Notes under the pieces: model-generated
Database searches by the model: none
Told to the model about the DNA's origin: nothing
What the model saw: the letters and a program-made list of their open reading frames with translations, nothing else
In this document: piece after piece, positions 36,086 to 45,854 of the stretch
Layout of the letters: each line of letters begins with the position of its first letter
Position numbering within the stretch: the stretch's first letter is position 1
Assembly (NCBI RefSeq): GCF_027118995.1
Contig: NZ_CP098242.1
Coordinates: forward strand, 1,961,001 to 2,025,000
Length of the DNA stretch: 64,000 nucleotides
Direction of reading: 5' to 3'
Source: Oxalobacter vibrioformis
GTDB taxonomy: Bacteria > Pseudomonadota > Gammaproteobacteria > Burkholderiales > Burkholderiaceae_D
Program-made: the position numbers and the translations under genes

Positions 36086-36418
36086 CTAGCCGGAAAGTTT
36101 TTCTGCCCAGATTCTGATTTGTTCCAGCAGAAAAAGCCGGTCATCCCTGTGCAGGGGTTCCAGCTGTGAAATGATACTGTCAGCCAATGAGGCCGCGTTT
36201 GCCGAAGCGCCATCAAAGAAGATGGCCATGCTGACGTTGAGTTCGTCAGCGATTTTTTCAAGGGTCGGGATGCTGGGGGTGACTACGCCACGTTCTATTC
36301 TTGAAAGGGATACGGTGTCAATTCCAATACGTTCGGCGATTTGTGCCTGTGTTTTGCCTGCTGTTCTTCTCGCATGGGCGATCTTTTTTCCTATCCGTTG
36401 CGCTATGTCTGTCTTCAT
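36086..36418 (-). CDS. XRE-family transcriptional regulator
   Basis: 110 residues. A helix-turn-helix domain fills the first 65 residues (GKKIAHARRTAGKTQAQIAE, RIGIDTVSLSRIERGVVTPS, IPTLEKIADELNVSMAIFF), like phage or plasmid repressors and SinR. The C-terminal helix (LDSIISQLEPLHRDDRLFLLEQIRIW region) may mediate dimerisation. It is divergent from the diguanylate cyclase across a 346-base AT-rich spacer, so it could control that gene or itself. No toxin partner is visible. Confidence 0.8.
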   Translation of the reverse strand: MKTDIAQRIGKKIAHARRTAGKTQAQIAERIGIDTVSLSRIERGVVTPSIPTLEKIADELNVSMAIFFDGASANAASLADSIISQLEPLHRDDRLFLLEQIRIWAEKLSG

Positions 36419-36480
36419 TTAGCCATCAATGGTTTATTACTCTGAACTCTGTGCTGGTCATGTTGTATTAATGGAAAAAG

Positions 36481-36508
36481 TTATGTAATATCATGTGACG
36501 CCTATAAT
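36481..36508 (+). promoter_or_regulatory. Possible sigma-70 promoter of the diguanylate cyclase
   Basis: TTATGT (36481-36486), a 16-base spacer and TATAAT (36503-36508). It lies in the spacer between the XRE gene and the GGDEF gene and would leave a leader of about 250 bases. I see no gene within that leader. Confidence 0.35.
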
Positions 36509-36764
36509 TAACATATTGCATCTATTTCCATAAAAAATAATATCTTTGGTATGCCAATAAGGCTTTGATATAAAACATCATGAGGCGCTGTGAGTGATGT
36601 CCGGGGCTGCCAATCTGTTTATCGCTGGTCTTGTGCGAGTCTGCTGCGGGAAATGGTTGATGTGACATTCCCCTGAGTGGCATCACTCTGGAGTGACGTC
36701 TTCCGAATTGCCTGAATATGGCACGCTGTTTTTCGCAGCAGAACGCACTTTTTGTTTCTGGACA

Positions 36765-38387
36765 ATGATAAAACCCACTCAGGATTCGCTTTCAGCAAAA
36801 CCATATATTGTTATTCTGGTGATATTGCTTTTAGCCTGGTTTTTTGTTGCGAAATTGCTAATAAATTCCTATGTGGACTGGCAGGCGGATGAAGCTTTTG
36901 AGCAGGTAAAAAAGAAAACGCATGAATCCATTAGTGAGTTTCAGTCAGGGTTTGATAAAATGCTTGGCGTACTGCATGCGGTACCTGCCATTCTCAGCCG
37001 TGACGTCGAAATCGGGAATGCCCTGAAAAAGGCCAATGCCACGCTACTCGGCAACAGGCTTTCAACGGCGGATTACCGAAAAACATATGAACACGATCCG
37101 GCTTTTTCCAAGATCAATCGTTCACTTTCCATGTCGGCCAAAGAAATCCGGATTATAAATGTAATCTGGATTATCGGCAGGGAAGGGCGAACCATCCTCT
37201 CAAGCAATGCACAGACCCTGGAAAGTTATGTGGGTAACGACTTGTCTTTGCGCCGCTATTTCAAAATGGCAATGGAGGGTAAGGCAGGCGTTCAATATAG
37301 TGTCGGTAGTCAGACGGGTAGCCAGGGCATCTATTTTTCTTCTCCTGTTTATGAGACAAACCGGGTGATTGGTGTGGTTGCGGGGAAGGTGGCATTGAAG
37401 GATCTGGCTAATCTTGTACGGCGTGCCAACGGGTTTCTGATTGATGAATTTGGCGTGATTGTCGAGGCGAAAAATCCGGCATTTGTGATGATGGCGATGC
37501 CGGATGCAACGGTGCTTTCGCTTCCTGAGGCGGAACGGCTGGCACGCTATAAACGGAAAGATTTTGTGACACTGCCTATTTCTCCCTGGCGCAAGGAGTT
37601 GGGTGAGCAGTTTGTTTCTCTTGGTGAATCTGAATTTCCTTATTATGTGGAATCAGTTGAACTGCTGCAAAACAGGCTCAAGTTGATGATTGCCGAAGAA
37701 GCGGCTTTTCCTGCGGCAATCATGGCAAATGGAACGCTTGTCTTTTTTCTCCTGCTGATTGGCGGATGGCTTGGCATCCTGATTGTGACGGGCGTGGTTT
37801 ACCAGATCAGAAGCCGGCGGGTGGCCGCATTTAACAGGAAGCGGCAGGAGGTGCTTGAGCACATTGCCACGCATGATGTGCTGACAGGGGTATACAGCCG
37901 TGTGGTGACTGAAAGCATGCTGGAAAAGGCGATATCCCACGCGGGTGAGACGCATACGCGGTTTGCACTGCTTTTTATTGATCTCGATTTTTTCAAGGAG
38001 GTCAATGATACCTACGGACACGCGGTTGGCGATGAGGTGTTAAAAGAGATCGGGCTGAGGTTGCAGGCATCTGTGCGTAAGTCGGATGTGATTATCCGTT
38101 ATGGCGGTGATGAGTTCCTGATATTGCTGGACCATATCCGCACGGTTGAAAACGTCGGCAGTGTGGCAACCCATATTCTGGATGCAGTCCAGCAGGTGAT
38201 GGTGGTGCAGGAAGCGGCAATCAACCTGTCAGCCAGTATCGGGATTGCCATATATCCGGATGATGGCAGGACGCTGATGGAGCTGCTGCAGCATGCGGAC
38301 AAGGCGCTTTATCATGTCAAGGATGCGGATCGCGCCCATTTTGCGTTTTATTCCAGTGTTACCCGGGCAGAGCCTATTTTCCCTTGA
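36765..38387 (+). CDS. Membrane diguanylate cyclase with periplasmic Cache-type sensor
   Basis: 540 residues from ATG 36765. Membrane helices at about 13-33 and 325-347 flank a periplasmic sensor domain of about 290 residues that resembles Cache domains (NVIWIIGREGRTILSSN, GNDLSLRRYFKMAM). The cytoplasmic GGDEF domain has GGDEF at 447-451, intact, and an I-site RKSD at 438-441 five residues before it, so product inhibition is expected. Ligand unknown. An upstream in-frame GTG at 36693 would add 24 residues without a good ribosome site. Its last 14 bases overlap the crotonase gene on the other strand. Confidence 0.9.
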   Translation: MIKPTQDSLSAKPYIVILVILLLAWFFVAKLLINSYVDWQADEAFEQVKKKTHESISEFQSGFDKMLGVLHAVPAILSRDVEIGNALKKANATLLGNRLSTADYRKTYEHDPAFSKINRSLSMSAKEIRIINVIWIIGREGRTILSSNAQTLESYVGNDLSLRRYFKMAMEGKAGVQYSVGSQTGSQGIYFSSPVYETNRVIGVVAGKVALKDLANLVRRANGFLIDEFGVIVEAKNPAFVMMAMPDATVLSLPEAERLARYKRKDFVTLPISPWRKELGEQFVSLGESEFPYYVESVELLQNRLKLMIAEEAAFPAAIMANGTLVFFLLLIGGWLGILIVTGVVYQIRSRRVAAFNRKRQEVLEHIATHDVLTGVYSRVVTESMLEKAISHAGETHTRFALLFIDLDFFKEVNDTYGHAVGDEVLKEIGLRLQASVRKSDVIIRYGGDEFLILLDHIRTVENVGSVATHILDAVQQVMVVQEAAINLSASIGIAIYPDDGRTLMELLQHADKALYHVKDADRAHFAFYSSVTRAEPIFP

Positions 38388-39198
38388 ATATCGGGTGGTC
38401 ACGTAAAAGAAAAGCCGCGCAGCCGATGCGGTAATCCTCGGTGTCATAGCAATAAAAGCTTTCGGCATTTTCATCGGACGTAACTGGCTCTGAACGGGCC
38501 AGGCGACGGACAAATTTCTTGTGCCAGCGCGCCGTAAGCGGTGCGCCCTGGATGATGCGCTGTACTGCTGTGGTCGTTTCTTCTGCGACCATTTCATCCG
38601 GCACAGCCCGGGTCACCAGTTTTTTTTCCCGTGCTTCTTCTGCACCGAAGACGCGGCCTTCAAGCAGCATTTCCATCAGGATATTGGAGCCGACAAGGTG
38701 GTAAAGCGGTTCGAGTTCGGCGTAGGATAAGACGAGCCCGAGGTTTTTTGCCGGGACACCAAAAATGCTGGATTCGCCACAGATCCGGATGTCACAGGTG
38801 GAAAGGAGCTCGATACCGGCTCCCAGGCACAGGCCGTGTACCTGGGCGACAAGCGGGTGCCGGCAGTTATACAGGGCAAAAACGGCTTTTTTCATTGCCT
38901 CGCCATAGATAATGCCCTGTTCGCGGTTGGAACGGACATCGACAAATTCGCCGATATCACATCCGGAGCAGAACGCTTCTTCCCCGGCACCGCGCAAGAC
39001 AACACAGCGCAGGCTGTCGTCAGTTGACAGCGCATTGATAATGTCCGGGATTTCCTGCCACATGGCAAGGGTGATGGCATTGTGCTTTTGCGGCTGGTTG
39101 ATGACGATGGTCGCAACGTGTTCATCGCGTTCAACATAGATGGCTTCCGGACGTACCGGGGTTTCATTTTCCTTTGCCTGGATGGTTTCTTCAGTCAT
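38374..39198 (-). CDS. Enoyl-CoA hydratase/isomerase (crotonase) family protein
   Basis: 274 residues. Crotonase fold with oxyanion-hole segments GAGEEAFCSGCDIGEF and VHGLCLGAGIELLSTCDIRI. The Glu of the GIEL helix is present (first catalytic Glu of hydratases), but the second, normally in FGxPE, reads FGVPAKNLG. True hydration of enoyl-CoA is therefore doubtful; an isomerase, decarboxylase or other CoA reaction is possible. It begins 15 bases after the ppc stop and is probably co-transcribed with it. Confidence 0.8.
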   Translation of the reverse strand: MTEETIQAKENETPVRPEAIYVERDEHVATIVINQPQKHNAITLAMWQEIPDIINALSTDDSLRCVVLRGAGEEAFCSGCDIGEFVDVRSNREQGIIYGEAMKKAVFALYNCRHPLVAQVHGLCLGAGIELLSTCDIRICGESSIFGVPAKNLGLVLSYAELEPLYHLVGSNILMEMLLEGRVFGAEEAREKKLVTRAVPDEMVAEETTTAVQRIIQGAPLTARWHKKFVRRLARSEPVTSDENAESFYCYDTEDYRIGCAAFLLRDHPIFKGK

Positions 39199-39213
39199 AT
39201 CTGTTTTTCTGGT

Positions 39214-42090
39214 TTAGCCGGTATTGCGCATGCCTGCGGCAATACCATTGATCGATAGATGTATGCCCCGATGGGCGCGTGAATCTGTATTTTCCGGTGC
39301 CGTATCCGGATCGCGGTGGCGTCGCAACAGTTCGATCTGCAGGTAATTGAGCGGATCGATGTAAGCGAGCCTGTCCCTCAAGGCGCGAGCCAGATGCGGG
39401 TTGTTGACCAGCCTTTCCCTTTCGCCGGTGACGATCTCAAAGGCCGATACCGTGCGGGCGTGTTCTTCACTGATCATGGTAAAGACAGTATGGCGCAGTT
39501 TTTCATCGGTGACCAGATGGGCATATCGCTTTGCAATATTCATGTCGACCTTGGAAAGCACCATGTCCATGTTGGACAAAAGTGAATTGAAGAAAGGCCA
39601 TTCGCGATACATTGCCTGCAGGGTACTGGCTTTGTCTTCACGTGAGATGGTGCTTTCCGGGTCATCAAGCCATGTCATGACAGCGGTGCCAAAACCATAC
39701 CAGCCCGGCAACAGCAGGCGGCACTGTCCCCAGGAAAAGCTCCAGGGGATGGCGCGCAAATCTTCAATTTTGCGGCTGGCACTGCGCGATGCCGGACGGG
39801 AGCCGATATTGAGGCGGGAGATTTCGGCAATCGGGGTGGACTGGAAAAAATAGTCCGGGAAGTCCGGGGTTTCGTACACCAGGTTGCGGTAGGTTTTGTA
39901 GGCAATCCGGGAAAGCTCCAGCATGGTGGATTCAAAGCGGCGCTTGGTCCGGCCATGCACACTGGCTTTTTCTTCGGGCATGAGGCTGGCTTCCAGCGTG
40001 GCAGCAACGATCAGTTCAAGGTTTCGTGAGCCGATTTCGGCATGGGAGTACTTGGAAGCGATCATCTCGCCCTGCTCGGTTAAGCGAATCTGGCCATTGA
40101 CGGTGCCGTGCGGCTGTGCAAGGATCGCCTCATAGGTGGGGCCGCCTCCACGTCCGACCGTACCGCCCCGTCCGTGGAAAAAGCGGAGTTTTACACCGTT
40201 GCTGTTAAAAAGCTCCACCAGACTTTGTTCGGCACGGTACAGCTCCCAGTTGGAGGTGAGGTAACCGCCATCCTTGTTGGAGTCGGAATAGCCCAGCATG
40301 ACTTCCTGCAGGTTGCCCTGTCTTTCGATAAAGTGGCGCACCAGCGGGATATTCATGGCATCGCCCATGATATTGGCGGCGCACTGCAAATCCTGGATGG
40401 TTTCAAAAAGCGGTACCACCATAAGTTCCAGCCTGGTGTCGAGCCATTGGCAAGTGCTTTCGGTTTGTTTTTCCCATGTCATGCACAAGAGGCCCGATTC
40501 TTTTTGCAGGAGATAGACTTCCAGGATGTCGGAGACGGTCTCGGTATGGGAAATGATGTAATTGCGAATGGCGCGGTGGCCGTATTTTTCGCGGATGGCC
40601 CGTGCGGTACGGAATATTTCAAGCTCGGACGTGGTGCCTTCGGAATAGGTCACAAAAGGCGAGAAAAGCAGGCGGGGCTGGCTGAGTTCGGATAAAAGCA
40701 GTTCGATCTTTTTCTCTTCCGGAAGCGCGGCGTAATCCGGCTCAACCTGTGCCACAGCAAAAAGTTCGGCCAGGGTGCGCTCATGGACATCGGCGTTCTG
40801 GCGCATATCGAGTGTGGCCAGGTGAAAACCAAACACATCAACGGCTGTTTTGAAAGAGGCGATACGCAAGCAGGAAACCCGGCTTCCCGCGTGGGTATTT
40901 AAGGAGTCGATCAATACCTGGAGATCGGCGCTGAGTGCTTCGGGGGTGGTATAGGGCTGGTCTTTGGCGACTTCGTTGCGCATAAAATTGCGTATGCCCA
41001 TGTCGCGTGCGGTGGCTGCCACCCGGTTGTAGATAGTGATCAGGGCCCGGCGGTATGGTTCGTCGTCACGGTGGTGCGAGCTGTCCTGCGAGGCGTCAGC
41101 CAGTGCCTGCAGTTTTGCTGATACGGGGTTGAGCATGGAGGAAAGCGCAAGCTCGGCACCCAGGCTGTGGATTTCCTCAAGATAAAAATCCATGATGAGA
41201 TGGGACTGGCGCTCCAGGGCCAGGCGCATGGTATGGGCATTGACATTGGGGTTGCCGTCACGGTCGCCCCCGATCCAACTGCCCATCTGGAGATAGCGGC
41301 AGGTACCGTCCGGCGCAGGGATGCCGTCTGCTGAATCGGGGTAACGGTCACTGATTTCCTCGGCAATAGAAAGGTAAAGCGCCGGCAGCTCTTCCAAAAA
41401 GGTGATGAGGTAGTAGGACAGGGCGTTATTGATTTCGTCTTCGACTGCCAGCCGGGTATAGCGCAGCATACGGGTCTGCCACAGGGCGGCTATGCGTCCG
41501 TGGAGAATATCGGTGATACGGCGGTGTTCCCGGGGGGTGACATCGCCATCGCGCTGGGCTAAAAGCCGCGCGATTTCGCGCTCATTTTCCAGTGTACTTT
41601 TCCGCTGTACTTCGGTCGGGTGGGCGGTGAGTACGGGGGAAATAAGGGCGTCCTGCAGGAGTTTCTTGATATCGGTGCCGCTGACGCCTGCTTCATCAAG
41701 GCGGTTCAAGGCACAGGCGAGGCTGCCCTGGGGGGCTGCCTCGCCGGCAATACAGGCTTCGCGGTAACGCCGGTTTTCAAATTTGTCGACGACGATATTG
41801 GCCAGGTGAGAAAAGTAGGAAAAGGCGCGCACAACCGAAATAGCTTGATTGCGGCTTAAGTCTTTGAGCAGGTTGTTCAGTGTGTCAGAAGCGTACAGCT
41901 CCGGATTTTTTCTCAGGCGAACGGCTGTCTGGCGAATATTTTCAATGAGGCTGAAAACTTCCTCACCTTCCCTGTCGCGGATTACGTCGCCAAGCATGTA
42001 GCCGAGCATCCGGATGTCGGCCCGCATGGCTTCATTGGAACTGTCCAGATAGTAGGGGGAATGGCTGTTTTCCTGATGCTGTTTTGCCAT
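39214..42090 (-). CDS. ppc: Phosphoenolpyruvate carboxylase
   Basis: 958 residues, full length. It makes oxaloacetate from PEP and bicarbonate and replenishes the TCA pool. Catalytic His H157 is in VLTAHPTEVQRKS; the second signature is VMLGYSDSNKDGGYLTSNW, and FFHGRGGTVGRGGGP is the glycine-rich loop. The C-terminus extends past the usual NTG end region normally (GMRNTG). Not related to motility; it marks the edge of a metabolic insert between the flg and second flagellin blocks. Confidence 0.97.
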   Translation of the reverse strand: MAKQHQENSHSPYYLDSSNEAMRADIRMLGYMLGDVIRDREGEEVFSLIENIRQTAVRLRKNPELYASDTLNNLLKDLSRNQAISVVRAFSYFSHLANIVVDKFENRRYREACIAGEAAPQGSLACALNRLDEAGVSGTDIKKLLQDALISPVLTAHPTEVQRKSTLENEREIARLLAQRDGDVTPREHRRITDILHGRIAALWQTRMLRYTRLAVEDEINNALSYYLITFLEELPALYLSIAEEISDRYPDSADGIPAPDGTCRYLQMGSWIGGDRDGNPNVNAHTMRLALERQSHLIMDFYLEEIHSLGAELALSSMLNPVSAKLQALADASQDSSHHRDDEPYRRALITIYNRVAATARDMGIRNFMRNEVAKDQPYTTPEALSADLQVLIDSLNTHAGSRVSCLRIASFKTAVDVFGFHLATLDMRQNADVHERTLAELFAVAQVEPDYAALPEEKKIELLLSELSQPRLLFSPFVTYSEGTTSELEIFRTARAIREKYGHRAIRNYIISHTETVSDILEVYLLQKESGLLCMTWEKQTESTCQWLDTRLELMVVPLFETIQDLQCAANIMGDAMNIPLVRHFIERQGNLQEVMLGYSDSNKDGGYLTSNWELYRAEQSLVELFNSNGVKLRFFHGRGGTVGRGGGPTYEAILAQPHGTVNGQIRLTEQGEMIASKYSHAEIGSRNLELIVAATLEASLMPEEKASVHGRTKRRFESTMLELSRIAYKTYRNLVYETPDFPDYFFQSTPIAEISRLNIGSRPASRSASRKIEDLRAIPWSFSWGQCRLLLPGWYGFGTAVMTWLDDPESTISREDKASTLQAMYREWPFFNSLLSNMDMVLSKVDMNIAKRYAHLVTDEKLRHTVFTMISEEHARTVSAFEIVTGERERLVNNPHLARALRDRLAYIDPLNYLQIELLRRHRDPDTAPENTDSRAHRGIHLSINGIAAGMRNTG

Positions 42091-42622
42091 GATGTGTTTG
42101 TTCTTTCGGGGTTTACTGATTTTTCGTTGGCGGCAGGCCCGGCAGGAAATTGTTCGATATGCCGATAGCCCGCGTTGCCTATTTTCAGGGCTTGCGAAAA
42201 GCCGGGCGGCTGGTTTTTCGTTTGGGTATGCCGCCTCGTCCCTCGCAGGATGACAGTGAAGCAGTCCATGATTCCCCGCTGGCCGGATAACAGCTTTTAT
42301 GCCATTGTGTCTGACAAATGCCAGAGTACCCCCTTTTTTATTTTTTTGCCACCTCCGCGTTATCCGCCGGGTAAGGAGCAGTGCAACCCGGCTTTTCGGG
42401 CAAGCGTGTCATATTTGCAACATGGAAGGTGAAAATGCTGGTTGCGTGGAGAGAGTGGCCTGATGCGCATCCTGACGCATACCTGGCTTTTTCCGGTATA
42501 ACGGCCTGGCTTATTTGTTCTTCTCTTGATCTGCGTGAAGCGCCCCCGCATGTGCAAATTAACGGGCTGCGCTACAATGCCGTAATAGACAAACTGGTTA
42601 ATTCCCTCTTTGAGGCTCAAGA
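42091..42622. other. Gene-free spacer between ppc and hemX
   Basis: 532 bases between divergent genes. No credible gene or hemC/hemD remnant can be read here. CTACAATG near 42571 could be a -10 for hemX, but no matching -35 is clear. Confidence 0.5.
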
Positions 42623-43750
42623 ATGCGTACGCCTTCTCCCGATGAACCGGCTGCCACCGTGCCACCGGTTCGACCCTCTGACAGTATGCCGGACCCGATC
42701 AGGCAGCAGCGCCGCTGGCTGATCGTGTTGGCGGTTGTGCTTTGCATCGTGGTTGCGGGGCTGCTGGCGCATTTCTGGCTGGAACGCCAGGATACGATCC
42801 GTCTGCGCGAGGAAATGGCAAGACGGCTGCAAACGGGAGATACGGTCAGCACGGAAGTGAAGGGGATTGCCAAATCCATGCAGGATACGGTACTGAACCT
42901 GCAGGCCAAGGTGGCGGCACTGGAAAACCGCCAGATGGAGTCGCAAAGCCAGCATACCTCACTGGAGCAGATGTACCGGGAGCTGGCCAAGAACCGGGAT
43001 GACCGCGTACTGACAGATATCGAGCAGATCCTCCTGATGGCTAACCAGCAGTTGCAGTTGTCCAGTAATGTGCATGGCACGCTGATTGCACTGGAAAATG
43101 CCGACAGGCTCCTGGCGCGGGAAGACCGGCCGCAGTTTATCGGCATCCGGCGTTCGCTTGCGAAAGATATTGAGCGTTTGCGGGCGGTGCCGTATGTGGA
43201 TGTGACCGGCATGGCTGTCAAGCTGGATGTGGTGATTGCCCAGATCAAGACTTTGCCGCTGTTGTCTGATGCACAGATCAGACCTGTGCCGGATGCAGGA
43301 AAGGAAATGGCGGCTCTTGAAAAGGAGGCGCCCGCCGCCAAGGTGGATCGGGAAGCACCAAAAGAATCGTGGTTTTCGCCCCTGTCAAAAATGTGGAACC
43401 GATGGACCGGGGAATTCTGGGGTGAGGTGAAAACACTCGTGCATGTGCGCAATGTAGAGTCACCTGAAGCCCTGATCCTTTCGCCGACACAGGCGTACTT
43501 CCTGCGGGAAAACCTGACGCTGCGCCTTCTCGGTGCCCGGGTGGCCATGATGGCACGTGACCATGTGTCCTTTTCCAGTGACATGAAAGCGGCCATCAAG
43601 GTGGTGGATACCTACTTTGATCCGTCTTCTTCCCAGGTGCAGGCCGTCAAGACCACGCTTGCCCAGATCATGGAAAATAATGTTGCTATCGAGCTGCCCA
43701 GCCTGTCAGACAGCCTGACAGCGGTGCAGAATTACCGTACCAAACCATAG
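42623..43750 (+). CDS. hemX: HemX-family membrane protein
   Basis: 375 residues. Cytoplasmic N-terminus rich in proline, one membrane helix (about 32-52), then a periplasmic coiled coil (about 55-125) and a helical domain (RVLTDIEQILLMANQQLQLS, AYFLRENLTLRLLGARVAMMARD). The family is often labelled uroporphyrinogen-III methyltransferase, but it lacks that enzyme's motifs. hemY follows after 11 bases. In many relatives hemC and hemD precede hemX; here they do not. Confidence 0.88.
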   Translation: MRTPSPDEPAATVPPVRPSDSMPDPIRQQRRWLIVLAVVLCIVVAGLLAHFWLERQDTIRLREEMARRLQTGDTVSTEVKGIAKSMQDTVLNLQAKVAALENRQMESQSQHTSLEQMYRELAKNRDDRVLTDIEQILLMANQQLQLSSNVHGTLIALENADRLLAREDRPQFIGIRRSLAKDIERLRAVPYVDVTGMAVKLDVVIAQIKTLPLLSDAQIRPVPDAGKEMAALEKEAPAAKVDREAPKESWFSPLSKMWNRWTGEFWGEVKTLVHVRNVESPEALILSPTQAYFLRENLTLRLLGARVAMMARDHVSFSSDMKAAIKVVDTYFDPSSSQVQAVKTTLAQIMENNVAIELPSLSDSLTAVQNYRTKP

Positions 43751-43761
43751 GGAAGCTTCTC

Positions 43762-44952
43762 ATGCGCATCTTTCTCTGGTTTTTCGGACTCTTTGCCTCA
43801 GCGGTGGGGCTGGCTGTCCTGGTGCGCTATAACGTCAGTAATGTAGTGATCTTTTTTCCGCCATACCGGATCGATTTTTCACTGAATTTTTTCCTGCTGA
43901 TTCTTTTCCTCTTTCTCTTCGTGATGTATCTCATCATACGGGCGGTAGATACTGCGCGGCGGCTGCCGGCGCAGGTAACGGAGTACCGCAGGAAAAAACG
44001 GGAGAATGAAGGCAACCGGGCGTTGCGGGAAGCCATCAAGGCGCTTTTTGAGGGCCGTTTTGTGCAGGCGGAAAAATCAGCGGTCATAGCGCAGGAGCTG
44101 CCGGAAAATGCGGGCAATGCCGCGTTAATCGGTGCGCGGGCGGCGCATTCTCTTTCGCAGACGGCCCGACGTGACGCTTTTTTGGCCAGTCTGGAAAAGG
44201 ATGAGTCTTTCCGCACGGCCCGCCTCATGACAAGCCTGGAGTTTTTGGTGAGGGATCACCAGACCCGTGGGGCGCTTGAGGTGTTAAATGAACTGAACGC
44301 CAGCGGAACCCGGCATGTGCAGGCGCAGCGCTGGGCGTTGAAGGCCCAACAGCAGGCGAAGAACTGGGATGAGGTGTTAAAGCTCGTGCAGTCGCTGGAC
44401 AAGCATCATGCGATCAAGCCGGTGCTGGCAGATCGTTTGCGGGAACTGGCGTATGCCGATCTTTTTGTTTCCGGCTCACATGATGCCGAGCGTGTCAGGC
44501 GTTTGTGGCAGAAGGTGCCTGAAGCTGACCGGGTGCGTCCCTATATTGCTGTGAGGGCGGCGAAAGCCTTTACCGCTGCCGGGCTGGGCGATGAAGCGCG
44601 CGACTTGCTGGCAACGGCAATCCAATCGGACTTTGATGACAGGCTGATTCATGCCTACCGCGAAGCAGCGGCAGAGACCGGGACGGAAGCGCTGTTAAAA
44701 CAGATTGAAAATTGTGAGACCTGGATGCAGGCGCATCCATCAGACCCGGAGCTGATACTCACGCTGGGCGCGCTGTGCTTTAAGGAAAAGCTCTGGGGCA
44801 AGGCGCAAAACAATCTGGACCGCGTGATCTATAACCAGGAAGACAGGGCTATTGCCCGCGAAGCCCACCTGTTGCTGGCGCAACTGCATGAGACGCTGGG
44901 ACACGCGGAAGAGGCGGCGAAGCATTACAAGGCGTCTGCGCTGGCGGCGTGA
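43762..44952 (+). CDS. hemY: HemY-family membrane protein with TPR-like repeats
   Basis: 396 residues. Two membrane helices (about 2-20 and 40-62) with the HemY_N pattern (VVIFFPPYRIDFSLNFFLLI), then a helical repeat domain ending in a clear TPR (AREAHLLLAQLHETLGHAEEAAKHY). It is the proteobacterial HemY, unrelated to protoporphyrinogen oxidase of the same name. Role uncertain; usually encoded with hemX. Confidence 0.9.
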   Translation: MRIFLWFFGLFASAVGLAVLVRYNVSNVVIFFPPYRIDFSLNFFLLILFLFLFVMYLIIRAVDTARRLPAQVTEYRRKKRENEGNRALREAIKALFEGRFVQAEKSAVIAQELPENAGNAALIGARAAHSLSQTARRDAFLASLEKDESFRTARLMTSLEFLVRDHQTRGALEVLNELNASGTRHVQAQRWALKAQQQAKNWDEVLKLVQSLDKHHAIKPVLADRLRELAYADLFVSGSHDAERVRRLWQKVPEADRVRPYIAVRAAKAFTAAGLGDEARDLLATAIQSDFDDRLIHAYREAAAETGTEALLKQIENCETWMQAHPSDPELILTLGALCFKEKLWGKAQNNLDRVIYNQEDRAIAREAHLLLAQLHETLGHAEEAAKHYKASALAA

Positions 44953-45015
44953 GTACCTGCTGCTGGTGCCGATGGTGTCTGTTATGCTGATAATCCTGCG
45001 AAACCATGGAGAACT

Positions 45016-45717
45016 ATGATGAGTAACCTGTCTGTTACGCATCCGTTGAGCGAGGAAGAATTCAACCGGCTGTCGATATTTCTGACAGAGATCGATCCAT
45101 CAGCCATGAATCTTGAAATGCTTGACGGATTTTTTGTTGCATTGGTCTGCAGCCCGGATCTTGTCCTTCCCAGTGAATACCTTCCGCAAATCCTGGGAGA
45201 GTCCCATGCCTTTGACAGCATGGAAGAGGCCTCGGACATACTGGGGCTTATCATGCGGCACTGGAATGCGGTTGTGAAAGACCTGGCCCGAACACTGGAC
45301 GAAAAATCGATTTATGAGCCCTTGCTTTTTGAGGACGAAACGGGATTTGTTAGTGGAAACGACTGGGCAGCGGGCTTTTTGCACGGTGTCATGCTACGCC
45401 CGGCAGGATGGCATGAGCTGATCTCAAGCGAAGAAAAAGGGGGGCTGGTGCTGCCGTTCATGATGCTGGCGCATGAACATGATCCGGAACCGGAGATGCG
45501 TTCGCCGGAGATCCCGCCGGAAAAACGGGAAGAAGTGCTTGAATGGATGATTGGCAGCGTGCCGCATATCTATCGCTATTTTGAGCCGCACCGCCGCGCT
45601 GGCACCCGGATGCCCCTGCGAAACAAAAAGGCAAAGACCGGACGAAACGAACTATGCCCGTGCGGCAGTGGCAAAAAGTTCAAGCAGTGCTGTTCGGGAC
45701 AGCCAACGCTGCATTAG
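45016..45717 (+). CDS. YecA/UPF0149 family protein with C-terminal SEC-C zinc motif
   Basis: 233 residues. The N-terminal YecA/YgfB-like domain (MNLEMLDGFFVALVCSPDLV, NDWAAGFLHGVML) is followed by a SEC-C motif, CPCGSGKKFKQCC, at the end. SEC-C motifs bind zinc and in SecA contact SecB or ribosomes; the role of this fusion is unknown. Two ATG codons in tandem (45016 and 45019) follow GGAG; 45019 has the better spacing. Confidence 0.85.
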   Translation: MMSNLSVTHPLSEEEFNRLSIFLTEIDPSAMNLEMLDGFFVALVCSPDLVLPSEYLPQILGESHAFDSMEEASDILGLIMRHWNAVVKDLARTLDEKSIYEPLLFEDETGFVSGNDWAAGFLHGVMLRPAGWHELISSEEKGGLVLPFMMLAHEHDPEPEMRSPEIPPEKREEVLEWMIGSVPHIYRYFEPHRRAGTRMPLRNKKAKTGRNELCPCGSGKKFKQCCSGQPTLH

Positions 45718-45854
45718 GCTGGTGCTGGCAGCCTGTCTTCTTCTGGCATAGTATTACAAGGTGTCCGCGCTGGCGGTGGGGCGGGGTGGTATCCGCTTAT
45801 TTTGTGTCAGGCGGGAAGGAGATAGTGCACCATATATTTAACTGTATATCCGGC

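Noticed and set aside
39401..39853. 150-codon plus frame opposite ppc
   Set aside because: Shadow of the ppc coding sequence; composition typical of an antisense frame.
42381..42722. Frame of 113 codons between ppc and hemX
   Set aside because: It overlaps hemX, shows no hemC or hemD similarity and no ribosome site.
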